A stretch of DNA of 64,000 bases from Agrobacterium rubi TR3 = NBRC 13261. GTDB lineage: Bacteria; Pseudomonadota; Alphaproteobacteria; Rhizobiales; Rhizobiaceae. Below are positions 9,486-16,575 of this stretch, piece by piece. The stretch is from NCBI RefSeq assembly GCF_000739935.1, contig NZ_BBJU01000027.1, positions 95,735 through 159,734 of the forward strand, written 5' to 3'. How positions within the stretch are numbered: position 1 is the first letter of the stretch; each line of letters starts with the position of its first letter. Made by a program: the position numbers and the translations under genes. The notes beneath the pieces are model-generated. The model was not told the DNA's origin and did no database searches. It saw only the letters and a program-made list of their open reading frames with translations.

Positions 9486-9578
9486 GCCGCCAGTCGCTAG
9501 TAAAGGGCTGGCCTTGCTGGAGGCACCGTGTTTCGGCGCTTCCGTACCCCATGTTGCTTCAAGGAGGATATGGCTATG
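9486..9578 (+). ncRNA. ROSE-type RNA thermometer in the hsp20 leader
   Basis: The end of the leader, CGTACCCCATG TTGCT TCA AGGAGGATATGGCTATG, matches the conserved 3' hairpin of rhizobial ROSE elements. In these the UUGCU strand pairs with the AGGA of the Shine-Dalgarno with one extra G, and the hairpin melts on heat shock. The 5' part of the leader (9486-9540) is GC-rich and could form the upstream stems, which I did not fold. The alignment also indicates that ATG 9576, not 9570, is the true start. The element is predicted to block hsp20 translation at normal temperature. Confidence 0.7.
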
Positions 9579-10049
9579 GCAACATCTTACGACTACGCAC
9601 CTCTTTTCCGCTCGAGCGTTGGTTTCGATCGGGTCTTCAACCTTCTGGAAAATGCCCAGCGCGCCCGCTCGATCAGCGATTGGCCGCCCTATGACATCGT
9701 CAAGACCGGTGATGACAGCTACCGGATCTCTGTGGCTGTGGCAGGCTTTGCGCAGGAAGACCTCGACATCACCTTTCAGTCCAACCTATTAACCGTCACG
9801 GGCAAGAAGCAGGAGGCAGCAAATGACGACTACCTGCATCGCGGCATTGCCGGCCGTCCTTTCGAGCACCGCTTCGAACTTGCCGACCATGTCAGGGTGA
9901 ACGGAGCGGAGCTGGCCAACGGTCTTCTGTCCATCGATCTTGTTCGTGAGATCCCCGAGGCCTTGAAACCGCGCAAGATTTCCATCGAAAGCGCACCCAC
10001 GCTGACATCGGCCGCTCCCGCGCAGATCGAAGCGCAAAAGGCGGCTTAA
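9576..10049 (+). CDS. Small heat-shock protein, Hsp20/alpha-crystallin family
   Basis: A 157-residue small heat-shock protein (IbpA-like), a cytoplasmic holdase that keeps unfolding proteins soluble. The N-terminus YDYAPLFRSSVGFDRVF is the rhizobial IbpA pattern. The alpha-crystallin domain spans about 38-135 with YRISVAVAGFAQEDLDITFQ, FEHRFELADHVRV and ADLANGLLSIDL-like strand residues (ELANGLLSIDLVREIPE), and the C-terminal tail contains the KPRKISI motif. Two ATGs lie 6 nt apart; AAGGAGG is 8 nt before the second, which also fits the ROSE alignment, so 9576 was chosen. Plasmid-borne hsp20 genes with ROSE leaders are common in rhizobia. Confidence 0.92.
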   Translation: MATSYDYAPLFRSSVGFDRVFNLLENAQRARSISDWPPYDIVKTGDDSYRISVAVAGFAQEDLDITFQSNLLTVTGKKQEAANDDYLHRGIAGRPFEHRFELADHVRVNGAELANGLLSIDLVREIPEALKPRKISIESAPTLTSAAPAQIEAQKAA

Positions 10050-10125
10050 ACTTCATTGTCGGCTCAACAAGAGGGTGCCGTTGCAACGGCACCCGACAAC
10101 ATTCCGCGTGGGGAAGGAGAAAAGA

Positions 10126-10425
10126 ATGAAACCCGACATGTTCAGACAGCCCGTGTCGATTATGGTGGGCCTCGGATTTCCGGCTGAGGTTCGAAGCGTG
10201 ATGGACGCTTACCGACATCTTGTCGAATGGCCACCATCGCAGAGGGATAGCGCGCACTCGGTCGCGCTTAAGGCATGTAATGCCGCGCTACGCGGTGAAA
10301 TCGAAGCCGAGACAGCGCGCGGCTTTTTTGCTGCTTTTGCTGAGAAACACGATCTTATAGCGCCGGAAACGAACTCAATCGCTGCGTGGCGTTGGTGCCG
10401 AGACAAAGATCCGCACGTGCTGTGA
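10126..10425 (+). CDS. DUF982 family protein
   Basis: A 99-residue protein of the rhizobial DUF982 family, of unknown function. The pattern is visible: PVSIMVGLGFPAEVRSVMDAYRHL, a WPPSQRD stretch, then the HSVALKACNAALRGE helix and an AETARGFFAAFAEKH helix. Start ATG 10126 has GGAAGGAGAAAAGA just upstream. It is 76 bp downstream of hsp20 and may be co-transcribed with it. No enzymatic residues are evident. Confidence 0.75.
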   Translation: MKPDMFRQPVSIMVGLGFPAEVRSVMDAYRHLVEWPPSQRDSAHSVALKACNAALRGEIEAETARGFFAAFAEKHDLIAPETNSIAAWRWCRDKDPHVL

Positions 10426-10794
10426 GGTGACGGGATGATGGACAATATACTCCAGAACACTGCCAACAACGCGATGAAAACCAACGGTCCTGGTTCAGGT
10501 CAATGCAGCGAACAGCTTGCGACCGCAAGAGGAGAGGATGTGTATACTTATGTTGCGTGCCAGAGCTACGCAAATTCTGTGGCGACCTTGGATGGACGGA
10601 GATCGAGTCGAAGGTTGGCCGGAAACAGGCCTAATTTTTTGAAAAGTCGATGACGCAGAAAGCTCTGGTTCCGTAGTGGACGTCACACGCCTTGCCACTG
10701 CCATGCTGAACATCATGACCGATTTTGAGGTGGCCCTCGCGCTTCTTTTACGGCTGAGTTGGGGTTCAAGAGCGGCCATCCAGCGGGCAAGGTG
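10426..10794. other. Noncoding stretch after the DUF982 gene
   Basis: I see no credible gene here; short open frames on both strands lack ribosome sites and family resemblance. It leads into the integrase relic and may be debris of the same lost element. Confidence 0.5.
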
Positions 10795-11303
10795 CTACAG
10801 CACGGCAGCCTTGGTGACGTTAACCCGGAGCCAATCCCGCCAGAGCTGACAGCGTTTCGTTATCTCGGACGACACATGTACGAGTTACTTTTGCACATAG
10901 CGCTCGTCAACCTCAGCCGAGGAGGCGAGACCGGCTCGAACTAAATGGCCCGCGAACAAGGTACCGCGGGCATGCTCGGCAAGATCGCTTTGAACACTGG
11001 CCTCTATTGCCGCCGTTTTGACCAGTCGGGCGACCAGCTTGTCGTTCAACCGATCGGTGCCGACAGCCTTCCCCTGCCCAATGACCCGGTGAAACAGCGC
11101 ACTATGCGCGATATTAGCAAGCTTGAGCCAAATTTTGACTGAAAAGATTGGGCAAGTCGCGTTTGATGACCCCCGGCGAATCTCCACTTCGCGCCAGCCG
11201 GCCTCACCGCGAATATTGACCGTGCTAGCAAGGTCACGGTGGTCCATAACTTGCTACGCCGAATGGAACGCCGGAGATTGCGTATGGGATTTATCAGAAA
11301 CAC
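10795..11303 (-). pseudogene. Dead tyrosine recombinase (integrase C-terminal half)
   Basis: On the minus strand a tyrosine recombinase catalytic domain can be followed. An RRSKLW segment in one frame near 11250-11300 is followed, after a frameshift near 11247, by the strand-rich EVEIRRGSSNATCPI, then LFHRVIGQGKAVGTDRLNDKLVARLVK and the HxxR box GHLVRAGLASSAEVDERYVQK. At 10885-10887 the next codon is TAA where relatives have Gln. Reading through gives LVHVSSEITKRCQLWRD and RVNVTKAAVL with a stop at 10795-10797. The Cys sits where the family has its catalytic Tyr. So there are three independent lesions: a frameshift, a nonsense codon and loss of the nucleophile. It is probably the scar of an integrated element. 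Boundaries on the 5' side are approximate. Confidence 0.7.
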
Positions 11304-11390
11304 AACGAGTTCTTACAGCGCGTGAGCGGTTCGTATTGGTGAAGAGCAGCAGCATCCACCAGTGAGCAGGTACTTTTTAACGTTTTACTC

Positions 11391-12227
11391 CTAAAGAACC
11401 TTTAGCGATCTCACATAGTCAGCGCTCTGATGCGCATGCACGCGGGTAAACCGGATCAATTCATCGAAGTGGCGCTGCATCTTGCGGATGGACTCGGCGT
11501 TGTTAAGGACGAGATACATGCCGCCCACGAAGATCGCGGCGCGTTGCAATCCGAAGATCGTGTAAGGCACGGAAAATCGCTCCTTTTCGTAGAATAGAAA
11601 CAGGCGGAAGGATGGATAGAGTTCATTGATGAGATCGGACATATAACGCAGCTGTGCGGCTCTCACCTCCTTCGTCAGCCCGCTCCACATGCCCTGTCCC
11701 TGCGCCAAGGCTTCCAGCGTTTCGCAGGGCATGCAAACTTCCATGTCAGTGCCCGGCTGGCGATTGTAATCGAGCCGAAAGGCTGTCTCACTGGCCTGCG
11801 GCCCGACATTCTGATGCGCGCTCTCAGCTTCGAAGGCGATGATCTGCGGGGTCCGCAACAGGTCTGGGATGCGTGCTGGTACATAGCGAATTTTCGACCC
11901 CGTCGCCTCGGCATGCCATTTCATTAGCAGCGTATCGGTATAATCCTCGCCGCCTTCCTCGATTTCGAAACTCGGTCGCAATTCGCCTGTCAGGCCGGGA
12001 TCGTGCGAGATGCCGAGAAGCCAATCGAGCGAGACCGCATGGCGCTCCGCAATGTTGAGGAGGGTTTCCACGCGCGGCAAACGCGCCGAATCACCCGACA
12101 AAAGTTGCGAAAGCGCCGAGCGATCAATGCCGATCCCGGCTGCAAATGCGGAATGTCTAGCACCCGAACGCATCACCAATTCCATCAAGCGAACACGGAA
12201 CAGTTCCGCCAGAGTGCGTTTGTCCAT
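11391..12227 (-). CDS. XRE-family transcriptional regulator with a C-terminal sensor-like domain
   Basis: A 278-residue regulator. Residues about 10-65 form a helix-turn-helix of the Cro/C1 type (FAAGIGIDRSALSQLLSGDSARLPRVETLLNIAERHAVSLDWLLG). The remainder is a mixed alpha/beta domain without obvious family motifs (EIEEGGEDYTDTLLMKWHAEATGS, FRLFLFYEKERFSVPYTIFGLQRAAIFVGGMYLVLNN), probably a ligand domain. The gene is divergent from the desaturase gene and likely controls it; the shared region 12228-12346 would hold the operator. No effector can be named. Confidence 0.75.
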   Translation of the reverse strand: MDKRTLAELFRVRLMELVMRSGARHSAFAAGIGIDRSALSQLLSGDSARLPRVETLLNIAERHAVSLDWLLGISHDPGLTGELRPSFEIEEGGEDYTDTLLMKWHAEATGSKIRYVPARIPDLLRTPQIIAFEAESAHQNVGPQASETAFRLDYNRQPGTDMEVCMPCETLEALAQGQGMWSGLTKEVRAAQLRYMSDLINELYPSFRLFLFYEKERFSVPYTIFGLQRAAIFVGGMYLVLNNAESIRKMQRHFDELIRFTRVHAHQSADYVRSLKVL

Positions 12228-12320
12228 AATCCACCCAACTGTTTATTAAAGTGAACATATCACATTATTTGTTACCAAAAGCAACGACTGGTCACCATCG
12301 TCTCATTGTTCAACTACCGT

Positions 12321-12407
12321 GGTGGTGCGATTCTGATCCGGGAACAATGTATGGGATGATGATGAGCCGAACTTTTTCCGACAGTCAAAAACTACGATCG
12401 CACCACC
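12321..12407. repeat. 11-bp inverted repeat around the desaturase start
   Basis: GGTGGTGCGAT at 12321-12331 and ATCGCACCACC at 12397-12407 are perfect inverted copies separated by 65 bp, bracketing all candidate start codons of the desaturase gene. It could be a long-range RNA stem in the leader or a two-site operator for the XRE protein; the sequence does not decide. Confidence 0.4.
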
Positions 12408-13402
12408 GTCGAACGAGGATGCGGAGAATAGAGTGGCCGACGGTCGGTCTGCTTATTGCGTGCTATGGACTTTGGGCGGCGGCAGGATACGGTCTTTATC
12501 CGGCTTATCCCATCGTCGCACTCGTGCTGATGGGGGTGGCAGTCGCCTTGCACTCCTCGCTTCAGCATGAGGTCCTGCACGGCCATCCCACACGAAACGC
12601 AAAGGTAAACGAGGCACTGGTCTTTGCACCGCTCGGCGTCTTCTACCCCTATCGCAGCTACAAGCGGACGCATCTTCAGCATCATGCAGACGAGCGTCTT
12701 ACAGATCCTTTCGACGATCCAGAAAGCTATTATCGTGCCACGAGTGACTGGAAGACTTTGCCGGCGCTCCTGAAGCGCCTGCTTACCTGGAACAATACCC
12801 TAATCGGACGTGTGCTGATCGGTCCGCCCCTCATGGTGGTCGGATTTACCGCCTCCGAATGGCGCAAGATCCTAAAGGGCGACCTTAAGGTCACAGTTGC
12901 GTGGCTCCTCCACTTTGCCGGCGTCATTCCGACCTTGCTTGTGGTCTCCCAACTATTCGGAATTCCCGTCTGGCTTTATATGGGGGTTTCCACCTATCTC
13001 GGCATTGCGATTATCGCCATCCGCTCCTATTGCGAGCATCAATGGGCGGAGCAGCCGGACGGGCGGACGATCATTGTCGAAAACTCGCTTCTTGCGCCGC
13101 TCTTTCTCTACAACAACCTGCACTTCGTGCATCACAAATTGCCCACCGTGGCATGGTATGATCTTCCATCACTCTATCGTAGCGGACGCGCTGACTGGCA
13201 AAGGATGAATGAGGGCTACGTGTTTGCTAACTATTTCGAGGTTTTTCGCGCATTCGCGATCAAGGCGAAGGAGCCCGTTGTGCATCCAGTCCTGAGACGT
13301 GATGAAGCTTCCCCTATGACAATCGTTTCGCCCCAGGAGCAGATTGATCTTTCTGACTTTCTTCTACCCGGCAAAGTCGTAACATCGGATCTTTCCGCGT
13401 GA
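12347..13402 (+). CDS. Membrane fatty-acid-desaturase/hydroxylase-like di-iron protein
   Basis: About 351 residues, an integral-membrane di-iron enzyme of the desaturase/hydroxylase superfamily. The three histidine boxes are present in order: HEVLH (HxxxH), HLQHH (HxxHH) and HFVHH (HxxHH), the last in NNLHFVHHKLP. Hydrophobic spans lie before box 1 (VGLLIACYGLWAAAGYGLY, PIVALVLMGVAVAL) and between boxes 2 and 3 (VAWLLHFAGVIPTLLVVSQL). Start is uncertain: ATGs at 12347, 12356, 12359 and 12362 are in frame; 12362 has GGGA at a better spacing. It overlaps the next gene by GTGA. The family oxidises C-H bonds of lipids, alkanes or small molecules; the local context (see the lyase cluster) leaves a non-lipid substrate open. 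Confidence 0.8.
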   Translation: MYGMMMSRTFSDSQKLRSHHRRTRMRRIEWPTVGLLIACYGLWAAAGYGLYPAYPIVALVLMGVAVALHSSLQHEVLHGHPTRNAKVNEALVFAPLGVFYPYRSYKRTHLQHHADERLTDPFDDPESYYRATSDWKTLPALLKRLLTWNNTLIGRVLIGPPLMVVGFTASEWRKILKGDLKVTVAWLLHFAGVIPTLLVVSQLFGIPVWLYMGVSTYLGIAIIAIRSYCEHQWAEQPDGRTIIVENSLLAPLFLYNNLHFVHHKLPTVAWYDLPSLYRSGRADWQRMNEGYVFANYFEVFRAFAIKAKEPVVHPVLRRDEASPMTIVSPQEQIDLSDFLLPGKVVTSDLSA

Positions 13403-14166
13403 GTTGGATTGCAGCTCTGCCGATGTATGACTGGCCAGAAGTGCGTTCCGATGTGGATCGCACTTGGGAGGAAATGCGTTCCTGCTTCATGGCAAAAGGC
13501 ATTGATGCGCCACAGCACCTCGTTCGACGCAACGTGGACATGCCGCCAGTTCCAGGCGGCATTCGAGGTGAGGGCGGATCGCTCATCGCGCCAGACCCGG
13601 CGACACTCGATCCTGATGCTCTCGATCTCGATGTCCTGTGGCGCCATCCGGCTCTCCTCATCTCCGCCACCTGCTGGGGGCCGATGGAGCTCGGCTTGCA
13701 GGATCATGTCCAGGTCATTGGTCAAAGCTCCTATGACAATATCGCAGGCGGTTCCGGCATCCTCTACTCGAGCGCCGTTATTGCCCGCAGGGAGAATGGC
13801 ACGAGCGTCGAGGCGTCTGGCACCGGCGGACCTGTCTTGCCGCTTAGGTTGTTTCAAGGCCGGAAACTTGCCTTCAACGAGCATCGCTCGATGTCGGGTT
13901 ATCTAGCCTTAAAGCGTGACTTGGAATCCATCGGCGAAAGTCTTGACCTATTTTCCGCATTCATCGAAACCGGTGCGCATCGCGCGTCGGTCATGGCTGT
14001 GGCAAGGGGTGAAGCGGATTTTGCCGCAATCGATTGTCGGTCATGGATGCTAGCAAAACGACACGAAGCTGCGGCAAGGGATCTGCATGTCGTTGGCTGG
14101 ACCGGAAAACGCAAGGGCCTGCCTTTCATCCGCGCCAAGTCTGTCCACCTCGACTTCATGATGTAA
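13399..14166 (+). CDS. PhnD-like periplasmic-binding-fold protein without signal peptide
   Basis: A 255-residue protein resembling the phosphonate-binding PhnD/type 2 periplasmic-binding fold (WIAALPMYDWPEVRSDVDRTWEEM, then LLISATCWGPMELGL, SYLALKRDL-like SGYLALKRDLESIGE, and HRASVMAVARGEADFAAIDCRSWMLAKR). It begins with GTG at 13399, overlapping the desaturase stop, so the two are translationally coupled. There is no signal peptide or lipobox and no permease or ATPase on this strand, so it is unlikely to be a transport subunit. A cytoplasmic ligand sensor or an accessory of the desaturase is possible. It ends 12 bp from the convergent end of the lyase gene. Confidence 0.65.
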   Translation: MSWIAALPMYDWPEVRSDVDRTWEEMRSCFMAKGIDAPQHLVRRNVDMPPVPGGIRGEGGSLIAPDPATLDPDALDLDVLWRHPALLISATCWGPMELGLQDHVQVIGQSSYDNIAGGSGILYSSAVIARRENGTSVEASGTGGPVLPLRLFQGRKLAFNEHRSMSGYLALKRDLESIGESLDLFSAFIETGAHRASVMAVARGEADFAAIDCRSWMLAKRHEAAARDLHVVGWTGKRKGLPFIRAKSVHLDFMM

Positions 14167-14178
14167 CACCCGCCCGAG

Positions 14179-15675
14179 TTACTCGGACGCATGTGGAGGG
14201 ACGGTCTGAGATATGAGCAACTTCGTCTTTTCCATGTCTGATGAGATTGGGCGGTCATCAACGTAATGGCTGAGCCGCGACCGTAAAAGGCTATGGAGCA
14301 CGTCCGTGCCGGGTGCCCTGCACGCCACGCTATCTAAGAAATCATGGGCCTGCGTGGCGGCCATCCATTCGATCGCCAGAATGTATTCGGCATTGTCGAG
14401 AACGGCGAGAAGCTTGTTAACAGCAGCGGTCGGATGCGCCAGGAAATCCTCCTGCAGGGCGGAGGTCAGGCCACCATCGGTCGAGGCAGGGGCCGCAAGC
14501 CGTCGGTTATCGTTTGCAAGAGTGGCAGCCGTATACTGTGCGATCATGAACCCCGAGTGGCTTCCCGGATCGGAAGCGAGGAAAGGTGGCAGCCCGCTCA
14601 CCAGCGGGTTGACCAACCTGTCGATCCGTCTCTCGCTCATGGCCGAGATCTGGGCAATGGCAATGGCAAGCGCGTCGGCGGCAAGGCCAAGCGCCGGGGC
14701 CACCGCATGGGCTTCCGACCAGACGAGTGGCTCCTCGGGTGTCCCAGCGACTGCTGGATTATCGGTGACCGATGCGAGTTCTTGGTCGACTACGGTGGCG
14801 CAGTGTTCGAAGAGATCGCGTGCAGCGCCATGGGCATGGGGAATGGCGCGCAGGCTCAACGCATCCTGTGTGCGGCGGCCTTTCGCAGCCTCGATCAGGC
14901 CACTTCCCGCCAGGCGGGCGCGCAGGGCCGCCCCGACCGTGGCAATGCCGTCGGAAACGCGCAGCGAAAGGACGGCCTCGCTGAACGCGGGCATCTGGCA
15001 ACGGGCAGCCTCCAGCGTCAAGGCGGCAATCGCATCGGCCCAGTCGAGAAGGCGGGCGGCGCGGTCGAGAGCAACGCTGAAAAGTCCGGTGGCGCAGGCC
15101 GTGCCATTGACAAGGCACAACCCTTCCTTAGGGCCAAGCACCAGGGGCTCCAGTCCGATCTCGGCCAATGCGTCCCGCCCACTGAAGATGCGTCCTCCTA
15201 TTCTGGCGGAGCCTTCGCCAATGAGGACGAGTGCTGTGTGCGCGTTATGGGTCAGATATCCTGCCGATCCGCGGGAGGGCACTTCTGGAATGCAGTCCAG
15301 TTCGAGAAGGGTCGTCAGATGCTTGATGACCTGTCGGCAGACGCCGGAATATCCATGGGCGAAATTGGCGATCTGGGCTGCAATGATTGCGCGCACGTCA
15401 CGAGGCGGGAGAAGGGGACCAACGCCGCAGGCGTGGCTCAGAATGATGTTGTGCGAAAGCTTGCCAAGCGCTGCCCGGTCGACAACCGTGTCCGAGAGGG
15501 CACCAACGCCGGTATTGACGCCATAGGCGCGGATGCCGCGCTCGACAATGCTGTCGACGATCTGCTGGGCCGTCTGGATGCGCTGAATGGCGGCGTCAGA
15601 CAGGGCTAACGCCTCTCCCCTGCTGACAGCGGCCACATCCTGCCAAATCAGCCTGTCATCGAGCAACACGGTCAT
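14179..15675 (-). CDS. Histidine-ammonia-lyase homologue lacking the MIO triad (ergothionase-like candidate)
   Basis: About 498 residues with the HAL/PAL fold: YGVNTGVGAL at 51-60 (site of the HAL catalytic Tyr), RTQDALSLRAIPHAHG, SVTDNPAV, SGLPPFLASDPGSHSGFM and DGGLTSALQEDF. At 136-143 it reads GSAGYLTH where histidine ammonia-lyases read GSVGASGDLAPLAH, so the Ala-Ser-Gly that cyclises into the MIO electrophile is absent, without any frameshift. HAL homologues that eliminate trimethylamine from ergothioneine (ergothionase) do not need MIO because the leaving group is already activated. The adjacent quaternary-amine-type transporter fits that. ATG 15675 (MTVLLDDRL) was chosen for AGGA 8 nt upstream; ATGs at 15714 and 15729 are alternatives. 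The specific substrate is inference; a non-catalytic role cannot be excluded. Confidence 0.75.
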   Translation of the reverse strand: MTVLLDDRLIWQDVAAVSRGEALALSDAAIQRIQTAQQIVDSIVERGIRAYGVNTGVGALSDTVVDRAALGKLSHNIILSHACGVGPLLPPRDVRAIIAAQIANFAHGYSGVCRQVIKHLTTLLELDCIPEVPSRGSAGYLTHNAHTALVLIGEGSARIGGRIFSGRDALAEIGLEPLVLGPKEGLCLVNGTACATGLFSVALDRAARLLDWADAIAALTLEAARCQMPAFSEAVLSLRVSDGIATVGAALRARLAGSGLIEAAKGRRTQDALSLRAIPHAHGAARDLFEHCATVVDQELASVTDNPAVAGTPEEPLVWSEAHAVAPALGLAADALAIAIAQISAMSERRIDRLVNPLVSGLPPFLASDPGSHSGFMIAQYTAATLANDNRRLAAPASTDGGLTSALQEDFLAHPTAAVNKLLAVLDNAEYILAIEWMAATQAHDFLDSVACRAPGTDVLHSLLRSRLSHYVDDRPISSDMEKTKLLISQTVPPHASE

Positions 15676-15746
15676 GCGAGTGTCCTGATATTCGTTCGGA
15701 AAGGGACTGTTCATTCGGGAGAGGAGCATCGTCCCCGAATGGAGGA

Positions 15747-16487
15747 TCAGGTACTGTAGAGGCGGTAGCGACTTCCAGGATAGAGCAGGCGCACCGAGGA
15801 GATTACGCCGGCCTGCGACCAAGTGCGACGGCGGACCAATAGACAGGGTTCCGTCTTGGAGATCGCCAGTAGCTTGCATTCCCAGGGCTGCGCTGTCACC
15901 GCCTCGATATGCTGTTCGGCCCTAATGATTGGCGCGACCGATGTGAGGTATGCGTTCGGCGTGGTTCTGGTGAAGTCCTGATCGATATAGTACGGCACGA
16001 TGGTGTGGTTGACGAAGCGATCCTCAATCTGCATCGGCACGGAGTCTTCCGCATGCACCATGATCGAATGGGACACCGAGCTGCCGATTTCGACCGAAAG
16101 CGCTTCTGCCAGTTCGGCGTCACAGCTTTCCATGCGCAGCACGATGACATTGGCGGTATGGACGCCGCCATTGCGGGTGATCTCATCGGCAATATTGGGA
16201 ACGCTTTGAAACTGCGACGTCCGCTTCTCACTGGCAACGAATGAACCCTTGCCCTGCACACGAATGACGAAGCCCTCATCGGCCAGTTCCCTTAATGCGC
16301 GGTTGGCGGTCATGCGGCTGACGCCGAGCAACTCAACCAGCTCGTTTTCCGAAGGGACACGCTGTCCGACCGACCATTCTCCGGTTTCGACACGGCTTCG
16401 AACATAATCCTTGAGCGTGACGTAAAGCGGCTTGTCGGACGCCTGCTCGTCTTGAAGCTTGTCGACCTTTTTCTTTAGCGTTTGCAT
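15747..16487 (-). CDS. HutC-type GntR transcriptional regulator
   Basis: A 246-residue GntR regulator of the HutC subfamily. The winged helix is at about 20-85 (YVTLKDYVRSRVETGEWSVGQRVPSENELVELLGVSRMTANRALRELADEGFVIRVQGKGSFVA) and the UTRA ligand domain follows (SHSIMVHAEDSVPMQIEDRFVNHTIVPYYIDQDFTRTTPNAYLT). HutC proteins sense urocanate and repress histidine catabolism genes. Here a related imidazole acid such as thiourocanate would be the analogous product of the neighbouring lyase, which is inference. Start ATG 16487 follows a GGAG. It lies 71 bp upstream of the lyase start, in the same direction. Confidence 0.85.
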   Translation of the reverse strand: MQTLKKKVDKLQDEQASDKPLYVTLKDYVRSRVETGEWSVGQRVPSENELVELLGVSRMTANRALRELADEGFVIRVQGKGSFVASEKRTSQFQSVPNIADEITRNGGVHTANVIVLRMESCDAELAEALSVEIGSSVSHSIMVHAEDSVPMQIEDRFVNHTIVPYYIDQDFTRTTPNAYLTSVAPIIRAEQHIEAVTAQPWECKLLAISKTEPCLLVRRRTWSQAGVISSVRLLYPGSRYRLYST

Positions 16488-16540
16488 AAGGCTCCAAGGC
16501 GAACGACAAAGGTTCGGCATCTGACGCGGTGGGCGCGCGT

Positions 16541-16566
16541 GCGGGTATGGTGCGTGCCATACCCGC
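16541..16566. terminator. Perfect 10-bp hairpin between binding-protein gene and hutC
   Basis: GCGGGTATGG (16541-16550) and CCATACCCGC (16557-16566) form a perfect stem with a 6-nt loop, 9 bp after the binding-protein stop. There is no T-tract, so it is more likely an mRNA-stabilising or partial-attenuation element that keeps the binding protein more abundant than the regulator and lyase. Confidence 0.6.
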
Positions 16567-16575
16567 AAACTGCAG

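Noticed and set aside
15241..15300. The MIO deletion being a sequencing frameshift
   Set aside because: Reading is in frame on both sides, removal is a multiple of three, and flanking residues align well with the family.
14306..15609. Two long plus-strand frames (over 400 codons) opposite the lyase gene
   Set aside because: Both are low-complexity Ala/Arg/Ser or Gly-rich translations produced by the GC-rich codon bias of the lyase on the other strand; neither resembles a protein family.
14179..15675. Calling the lyase a standard HutH histidine ammonia-lyase
   Set aside because: The Ala-Ser-Gly triad needed for the MIO cofactor is missing and no other hut genes (hutU, hutI, hutG) are present.
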